A DNA stretch of 5,646 bases from Lachnospiraceae bacterium (lineage in GTDB: Bacteria > Bacillota_A > Clostridia > Lachnospirales > Lachnospiraceae), in NCBI GenBank assembly GCA_009774655.1, contig VSOD01000288.1:1-5646 (forward strand), read 5' to 3'. Within the stretch, counting starts at the first letter, position 1, and each line of letters begins with the position of its first letter. This document shows, piece by piece, positions 1 through 4,249 of this stretch. A program made the position numbers and the translations under genes. A model generated the notes under the pieces. It saw nothing but the letters and a program-made list of their open reading frames with translations, did no database searches and was not told the DNA's origin.

Positions 1-50
1 ACCCAGATGATCAGGAGTCTCGTGGGATCTGATATTTTTATAAGAGACAG
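1..50 (+). other. Sequencing adapter contamination (Nextera read-2 adapter, index, P7 end)
   Basis: Positions 17-50 align without gaps to the 34-nt Nextera read-2 adapter plus Tn5 mosaic end: the first ten bases (GTCTCGTGGG, 17-26) and the last twelve (TATAAGAGACAG, 39-50) are exact, with five mismatches between them (27, 30, 33, 36, 38). Positions 9-16 (GATCAGGA) differ by one base from the index I recall as Nextera N704 (GCTCAGGA), and positions 4-8 (CAGAT) resemble the GAGAT end of the P7 oligo. The order P7, i7 index, read-2 adapter, insert is exactly that of a library molecule. The minus-strand ATPase reading frame stays open through this stretch by chance, but its protein stops resembling the family at base 51. 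This is therefore artefact, not genome. Confidence 0.95.
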
Positions 51-1229
51 TATCTGCAACATCTCTATGTACTGGTCGGCAATCTCGATCTGCTTCGCCA
101 TCGGAATCTTCTTAAAGATGCCCAGCTTCGCCTGCATTGCCAGAATAATGTTCTCCCGCACCGACAGATCGCCGATGATGCCTTCCGCCTTTCTGTCATC
201 CGGCAAAAGGCCCATGCCCAGGTTCATGGCGTCGATAGGGCTCTTGATTTTCTCTTCCTTACCGTTCACCTTAAGCGTTCCGGTCTGCGCTCTGTCCGCG
301 CCGTAAATAGCCCGCGCCAGCTCGCTTCGTCCGCTTCCCAGAAGGCCGGTCAGCCCCACCACTTCGCCCTTATGAATCTCCAGATCAAAAGGCTTGATGG
401 TGCCCGCATGGCTTAAGCCTTTGGCATCAATCTCCAGCGGTGCATTGGTAAAGTCCATGCTGCCTTCCGGCTTGATGCTGGCCAGATCATCGAAATCCTT
501 ACCCATCATGGCCGCCACCAGCTTGACTCTCGGCAGCTCCTCCACCGTGTACTCGCCTACCAGCGTGCCGTTGCGCAGCACCGTGATGCCGTCGCACACC
601 GCGTACACCTGTTCCAGGAAATGGGTTACGAACACGATGCCCACGCCCTGTTTCTTGAGCCGCTTCATCATATGGAAAAGTTTCTCCACCTCGTTGTCGT
701 CCAGAGAGGAAGTGGGCTCATCCAGGATCAGAACCTTACTCTCCATATCCACGGCCCGGGCGATGGCGATCATCTGCTGCAGCGCCAGCGAATACTCTTC
801 CAGATTCCTGGTCACTTCGATATCCAGATCCAGATCCTTCATCAGCTGCGCCGCCATCTGGTTCATCCTGCGACGGTTCACCGTCCCGATCTTCGTCAAA
901 GGTTCCCGCCCGATATATAGGTTCTCTGCCACCGACAGATTGGGGCAGAGATTGACTTCCTGATAAACTGTAGAAATTCCCTTATGCTGGGCATCCATCG
1001 TGTCTTTGTTCACGATAGGCCCTTCGATGCCGTCTACATGGATCTCACCGGCCTCAAACTTGTTAACACCTGTCAGGCACTTGATCAATGTCGATTTTCC
1101 GGCGCCGTTTTCCCCCATCAGCGCACGGATCTCACCCTTTTTCAGTGTGAAGTCCACATTGTCCAGCGCTTTGACTCCGGGGAAGGTCATGCAGATCCCC
1201 CGCATCGTTAAAGCAATGTTACTGTCCAT
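51..1229 (-). CDS. ytfR: Sugar ABC transporter ATP-binding protein, YtfR-like, truncated at contig end
   Basis: Cytoplasmic ATPase of a CUT2-type sugar importer, a fused protein with two nucleotide-binding domains that hydrolyses ATP to drive uptake through membrane permeases. 393 codons are present out of roughly 500 usual for the family. Domain 1 has Walker A GENGAGKST (39-47), Q-loop around YQEVN (89-93), a signature-region helix YSLALQQMIAIARAV (146-160), Walker B VLILDEPTSSLD (166-177) and the H-loop in VTHFLEQVYAVCD (201-213). Domain 2 begins about residue 268 with the degenerate P-loop GLLGSGRSE (295-303) typical of the second domain, then LLPDDRKAEGI (341-351). The second signature motif and Walker B are lost at base 51. 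VTHFLEQVY and the PDDRKxxGII...SVRENIILA block resemble E. coli YtfR more than RbsA or MglA. The ATG at 1229 is preceded by AGGAGG (1237-1242) seven bases upstream. It lies downstream of the binding-protein gene on the same strand, after a terminator-like hairpin. Permeases should follow but are off the contig. The transported sugar cannot be read from the ATPase. Confidence 0.93.
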
Positions 1230-1251
1230 ACAAATACCTCCTGCCGTCACA

Positions 1252-1385
1252 CATTTCGTAACCACTCCATCCTGCTGCGGTCAGTGCAGTAAATAAACAG
1301 AACTGACCAAACTGTTTCCGCATTTCGTAACAGTTCAGCCTTCGGCTTCTCTGTTAATGCAAAGTCCCGGGCCGAACTGTTTCCA
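1252..1385. repeat. Cluster of direct and inverted repeats in front of the ATPase gene
   Basis: Two perfect direct-repeat pairs alternate here: CATTTCGTAAC at 1252-1262 and 1321-1331, and AACTGTTTCC at 1310-1319 and 1375-1384. They make two units of about 65-69 bp whose interiors differ. Inverted repeats are dense: GGTCAGT/ACTGACC (1279-1285/1302-1308); AACTGTT/AACAGTT (1310-1316/1329-1335); AACAG...AGCC-TTC-GGCT...CTGTT (1329-1355); and AACAGTTC/GAACTGTT (1329-1336/1374-1381). The last three share the same AACAG element and cannot all form together. It lies within the untranslated gap upstream of the ATPase on the minus strand, so it could be a structured leader RNA or a set of protein binding sites. 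It matches no RNA family or riboswitch that I recognise. Confidence 0.6.
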
Positions 1386-1453
1386 AATTTCATCATATTG
1401 CCGTCAATTTTCCAACAATATGCGCTGCACTTCTCTATTGTACACCAAATTTG

Positions 1454-1490
1454 GCGAAAGAAAAAGGAGAGAAACGGAATTTCTCTCCTT
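1454..1490 (-). terminator. Rho-independent terminator/attenuator after the binding-protein gene
   Basis: Perfect 11-bp inverted repeat AAGGAGAGAAA/TTTCTCTCCTT (1464-1474/1480-1490) with a 5-nt loop. Read on the minus strand, it is followed by a T-rich tail (TTTCTTTC, continuing the two T's that end the stem). It begins 41 bases after the stop codon of the substrate-binding protein gene and before the same-strand ATPase gene. In sugar transporter operons such hairpins often cut most transcripts after the binding-protein gene, leaving limited readthrough to the ATPase and permeases. That role is inferred here. Confidence 0.8.
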
Positions 1491-1531
1491 ATTCTATTCT
1501 TATGTGTTCAATTCAAGTACTGTGCCAGCTC

Positions 1532-2659
1532 TTAGTATGCGCGGCCGTCCAGAACTTCCTGTGTCATGGTTGTTGCATACTGGGACTCGATGCCAGGTGC
1601 TACGAAAGCCTCGTCAACAACGACTGTCTGAGCGTCGATCGCTTCGCCTGCCTGCAGCTTCTGGATAACTTCTGCTGCGAACTCAGCCTGCAGAGGGTTA
1701 CACTCTACGTTGCAGTTGATCTTGCCGTCTAATGTATACTGTAAGCCGTCGTGTGTAGCGTCAAAGGAGATGATGATCACGTCGCCGTCAACACCGTATG
1801 TGATGCCTGCTGCATCCATTGCGTCCATTGCGCCGTATGCTTCGTTATCGTTCTGACATACTACTACGTTGAAATCGCTGTAGGACTTGATGAAGGACTC
1901 CATAACTTCCTGTCCGCCTGCCTGTGTGAAGTCACCGGACTGAGAATCAAGGATCGTCCACTCGCTGTGCTGTCCTGCGATGTTGTTGAAGCCTTCTGTA
2001 CGTCCAAGAGTTGCAGATGCACCTACAGAGCCCTCGATCACAAGGATGTTAGCCTCTTCGCCGTCCAGGTACTCAGCCAGCCAGTTTCCGGCCATCTCAC
2101 CCTCGGCAACCATGTCACAACCGATCTGTGTCTCGTATAAAGATGCGTCAGCATCTACGGAACGGTCAACGATCAGTACCGGAATGCCTGCGTCCTGTGC
2201 CTCCTGAAGCACTGTATCCCAACCTGCTGTCTCGATCGGAGCGATGCAGATGTAATCCATCTCCTGCTGAATGAAAGTACGAACTGCCTCCAACTGTACT
2301 GCATTGTCATTGTCAGCGTCTACGAAAGATAACTCGTAACCGTTTGCCTCGGAGAAAGTATCCTGATAGTTCTGTGTGTTGGCTGCACGCCAGTCAGACT
2401 CATGTCCAACCTGTGCGAAACCTACTCTGATCAATTCTCCGTCTGCTGCCGGTGCTGCTGCTTCGTCAGTTGCTGCTTCCTCTTCTGCCGGAGCTTCTTC
2501 TGCAGTGTCAGCTTCCTCTTCTGCCGGAGCCTCTTCCTCTGCAGGAGCTGCCTCCTCAGCCGGTGCTGCATCTGCCGGCGCTGCGTCGTCACCGCCGCAT
2601 CCTGCAAGAGATGCCATTGTCATACCTGCTACCAGTAAAAACGCTAATTTCTTCTTCAT
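1532..2659 (-). CDS. ytfQ: Sugar ABC transporter substrate-binding lipoprotein, YtfQ-like
   Basis: Extracellular sugar-binding receptor, lipid-anchored to the membrane, that delivers substrate to the importer. 375 aa. Residues 1-20 form a lipoprotein signal (MKKK, hydrophobic core, lipobox LAGC with acylated Cys21). Residues 25-73 are an almost pure Ala/Pro/Glu/Asp linker. The periplasmic-binding-protein type 1 fold (Peripla_BP_4 type) runs from about 76 (LIRVGFAQVG) to the end. Motifs recalled from E. coli YtfQ are conserved: SDWRAA (88-93; SGWRAA in YtfQ), IAPIETAGW (139-147), DRS (165-167), GSVGAS (210-215), SQSGDFT (239-245) and EVMESFIK (251-258). CQND (268-271) and SFDATHDG (298-305) lie where this fold usually contacts ligand. 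YtfQ binds galactofuranose, and the related bifidobacterial FruE binds fructose, so a furanose sugar is a reasonable guess, but specificity is not proven. ATG 2659 follows AAGGGAGG (2667-2674) at seven bases. A terminator follows the gene, and the ATPase is next on the same strand. Confidence 0.94.
   Translation of the reverse strand: MKKKLAFLLVAGMTMASLAGCGGDDAAPADAAPAEEAAPAEEEAPAEEEADTAEEAPAEEEAATDEAAAPAADGELIRVGFAQVGHESDWRAANTQNYQDTFSEANGYELSFVDADNDNAVQLEAVRTFIQQEMDYICIAPIETAGWDTVLQEAQDAGIPVLIVDRSVDADASLYETQIGCDMVAEGEMAGNWLAEYLDGEEANILVIEGSVGASATLGRTEGFNNIAGQHSEWTILDSQSGDFTQAGGQEVMESFIKSYSDFNVVVCQNDNEAYGAMDAMDAAGITYGVDGDVIIISFDATHDGLQYTLDGKINCNVECNPLQAEFAAEVIQKLQAGEAIDAQTVVVDEAFVAPGIESQYATTMTQEVLDGRAY
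2475..2536 (-). repeat. 36-bp-period direct repeat encoding the Ala/Pro/Glu linker
   Basis: A perfect 20-bp repeat (2475-2494 and 2511-2530), extendable to 26 bp with one mismatch, sits inside the linker-coding part of the binding-protein gene. The 36-bp period is 12 codons, so copies keep frame. The protein shows recurring APAEE and APAEEE units. Its acidic, proline-rich composition suggests a flexible tether that spaces the binding domain from the membrane through the cell wall. Such repeats can change length by slippage or recombination without breaking the gene. Confidence 0.85.
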
Positions 2660-2730
2660 TCTTTTTCCTCCCTTATGAATTAGAATTATGTTTTTTGGAA
2701 GCCCGCCCGGTGGACTTGCTTCATGGTTCT

Positions 2731-2759
2731 ATTGTATCGGCCGTAATATCAATCGTCAA
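2731..2759 (-). promoter_or_regulatory. Proximal sigma-A-type promoter for the substrate-binding protein gene
   Basis: On the minus strand, -35 TTGACG (2759-2754) and -10 TACAAT (2736-2731) are separated by exactly 17 bp, each one base from consensus. Transcription would start near 2724, giving a leader of about 65 nt before the ATG at 2659. It is the best-matching promoter for the transporter genes. Confidence 0.75.
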
Positions 2760-2800
2760 TGTAATAGCGTTGCGTTTCCTTGATTTCGGTGAAATAAACA

Positions 2801-2850
2801 ATACAAATTTTTACTTATACAGAAAAATACGGACAAATTCAAATTTGTAT
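2801..2850. promoter_or_regulatory. Candidate operator: palindrome plus 10-bp inverted repeat at divergent promoters
   Basis: ACAAATT-CA-AATTTGT (2833-2848) is a perfect 7+2+7 palindrome. Overlapping it, AAATTTGTAT (2841-2850) is the exact reverse complement of ATACAAATTT (2801-2810), 40 bp away, or about four helical turns. The elements cover the spacer of the plus-strand regulator promoter and the -35 and start region of the distal minus-strand promoter. The ATTTGTA/TACAAAT half-sites resemble those I recall for B. subtilis AraR, which has the same GntR-plus-LacI-sensor architecture as the adjacent gene. Binding by that regulator, possibly with looping, is an inference. Confidence 0.55.
2814..2842 (-). 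promoter_or_regulatory. Distal candidate promoter for the substrate-binding protein gene
   Basis: On the minus strand, -35 TTGAAT (2842-2837, four of six consensus bases) and -10 TATAAG (2819-2814, five of six) are 17 bp apart, with a predicted start near 2807. Its -35 lies inside the palindrome at 2833-2848, and its predicted start falls in the other arm of a longer inverted repeat (2801-2810). In AT-rich DNA such matches can be chance, so this is weaker than the proximal promoter. Confidence 0.45.
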
Positions 2851-2858
2851 GTTATAAT
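2830..2858 (+). promoter_or_regulatory. Extended -10 promoter for the GntR/LacI-hybrid regulator gene
   Basis: TGTTATAAT (2850-2858) is a perfect extended -10 (TGnTATAAT). CGGACA at 2830-2835 is a partial -35 (GACA matches) at a 17-bp spacing. The predicted start is near 2865, leaving an untranslated leader of about 295 nt before the regulator ATG at 3161. The spacer is almost entirely occupied by the palindrome 2833-2848, which suggests autorepression. Confidence 0.6.
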
Positions 2859-3160
2859 TTTTACGATTACGGTAGTTTTTTTATGATTTCTATGTATTGA
2901 ACTTCGAAAATATTCCTGTTTTTGTTTGTCTATTCTGCCGATATTGAAAAATTATGTTGCAAATTTTATGATTTCTTTTCCCGGGTGTGAATAAATTTTG
3001 AACAAATTATGAACAAAGGTGGGAATTTTTTATTATCGCTGATGACACTGGAAATTTCGCTTTCTGTCCCGCAACAGCTTCCTTTTATGGCTTTAGCCGG
3101 AACCGGATGCCGGAAATGCAGGAAATTCAGAAGAAAAAGACAGAAAGGACGAAAAGACAT
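2859..3160 (+). other. AT-rich untranslated leader of the regulator gene, no convincing gene
   Basis: About 300 bp of AT-rich DNA between the extended -10 and the regulator start. Only short chance ORFs occur. A weak second plus-strand promoter (ATGAAC 3009-3014, 16 bp, TATTAT 3031-3036) would give a shorter leader. The stretch contains the tandem octamer at 2999-3017 and ends with the Shine-Dalgarno AGAAAGGA (3142-3149). I see no riboswitch or terminator that I can name. Confidence 0.5.
2999..3017 (+). repeat. Tandem octamer TGAACAAA, 11-bp period
   Basis: TGAACAAA occurs at 2999-3006 and 3010-3017, one helical turn apart. Two direct half-sites on one DNA face are a common arrangement for AraC-family regulators, and one is encoded in this window. 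The site is short and in AT-rich DNA, so chance is possible. Confidence 0.35.
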
Positions 3161-4249
3161 ATGGCTGCAAAGTACAAGGATCTGGCGGCCCGGCTGGCAG
3201 ATATGCTCACCACCAATGTAAATAACGGTATCTACAGGCTGCCCACGGAAGCCGAACTGGGCAGGCAGTATCAGGTCAGCCGGCAGACCGTCAGGCAGGC
3301 GCTGGCACTGCTTGCATCACAGGGCCTGATCACCACCAGACAGGGCAGCGGCTCTTACGCCACCGGATTGTCCGCAGACGATTCCCGCAACACCATCGCA
3401 CTGCTCGTCCGCAGTGAACAGGAACATATCTATCCGGAACTGATCGGCGATATCCGCACCGTTCTCTCCGGAAAAGGGTACTCACTGCAGGTGTACCCCA
3501 CAGACAATCAGGTGGCAAAGGAACGGGAATTCCTGCAGGAGATCAGCGGCCGCCCGCCCCGGGGTCTGATCGTCGAACCCTGTAAAAGCGCCCTGCCAAA
3601 TCCCAATCTGGATCACTATGAGCAGCTGCACCGCCGGGACATACCGCTTATTTTCCTGCACGGCGTCTATGAGACTCTGCCCTGGGCAGTCTGCGTCAAA
3701 GACGATAACTACTACGGCGGCATTCAGCTGGGACAGCATCTTCTCGATCAGGGACATACCCGGCTCGCCGGTTTTTTCAAACTGGACGATATGCAGGGCA
3801 TAGAGCGTTATCATGGCCTGCAGCACTATATGCGGGATGCCGGATTGCTGATTCCCGATGAACGAATCGGCTGGTATACATCCGCCCAGCTGGATCTGCT
3901 GGAGAAAAAGCAGGACGCCCGGTTTCTCTCGGACTTCATCCACAAACAGCTGCCCGGCTGTTCCGCGCTGGTCTGCCAGAATGACGAGATCGCCTACTGG
4001 ATGATCAACGAGCTGTCCTACGCCGGTCTCGAAGTGCCGCAGGATATCACCGTCGTCTGTTTCACCGACAGCTATCTCAGTGAATTAAGCCATGTCCGCA
4101 TCACCACTCTGGCCCACAGGCCCCACGAAATGGCCCGCTGTGCGGCCGACTGCATGCTGCGCTCTCTGCAGCGGCTGCCGGTATCATCGCAGGAGCTTCC
4201 CTGGGAACTGGTGCTCAGGGAAAGCGACGCCACACCACAGACTCTATAG
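3161..4249 (+). CDS. AraR-like transcriptional regulator (GntR DNA-binding domain plus LacI-type sensor)
   Basis: Cytoplasmic sugar-responsive regulator, probably a dimeric repressor of the divergent transporter operon and of itself. 362 aa. The N-terminal GntR winged helix-turn-helix covers about 4-68: LPTEAELGRQYQVSRQTVRQ (27-46) holds the recognition helix, and LITTRQGSGSYAT (56-68) is the wing. The loop usually carrying PGxx before LP(S/T)E is missing here. From about 75 a LacI/PBP1-type effector domain follows, with LIFLHGVYE, GGIQLGQHLLDQGH, VCQND (271-275) and the terminal CFTDSYLSELSHVRITTLAH block (300 onward). I chose ATG 3161 because AGAAAGGA (3142-3149) precedes it and the GntR domain begins right after it. 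An in-frame ATG at 3107 has no ribosome binding site and would add a basic 18-residue tail. Its ligand is likely the transported sugar or a derivative, but this is unproven. The 3' end overlaps the convergent response regulator by 6 bp. Confidence 0.92.
   Translation: MAAKYKDLAARLADMLTTNVNNGIYRLPTEAELGRQYQVSRQTVRQALALLASQGLITTRQGSGSYATGLSADDSRNTIALLVRSEQEHIYPELIGDIRTVLSGKGYSLQVYPTDNQVAKEREFLQEISGRPPRGLIVEPCKSALPNPNLDHYEQLHRRDIPLIFLHGVYETLPWAVCVKDDNYYGGIQLGQHLLDQGHTRLAGFFKLDDMQGIERYHGLQHYMRDAGLLIPDERIGWYTSAQLDLLEKKQDARFLSDFIHKQLPGCSALVCQNDEIAYWMINELSYAGLEVPQDITVVCFTDSYLSELSHVRITTLAHRPHEMARCAADCMLRSLQRLPVSSQELPWELVLRESDATPQTL

Noticed and set aside
32..50. A natural Tn5/IS50-type transposon end at the start of the window
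   Set aside because: The mosaic end is engineered and is preceded by the rest of the Nextera adapter and an index-like octamer in library order; no transposase is nearby.
394..963. 189-codon plus-strand ORF
   Set aside because: Shadow of the ATPase gene, which carries all expected motifs on the other strand.
2782..2795. Catabolite-repression (cre) site TGATTTCGGTGAAA
   Set aside because: Three mismatches to the consensus at conserved positions and little symmetry; not enough to call.
3107..3160. Earlier in-frame start for the GntR/LacI regulator
   Set aside because: No Shine-Dalgarno before 3107; the extra 18 residues are Lys/Glu-rich and precede the normal domain start, while 3161 has AGAAAGGA upstream.
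3009..3221. 70-codon leader ORF in front of the regulator
   Set aside because: No good ribosome binding site, no signal or domain, and it overlaps the regulator start out of frame.
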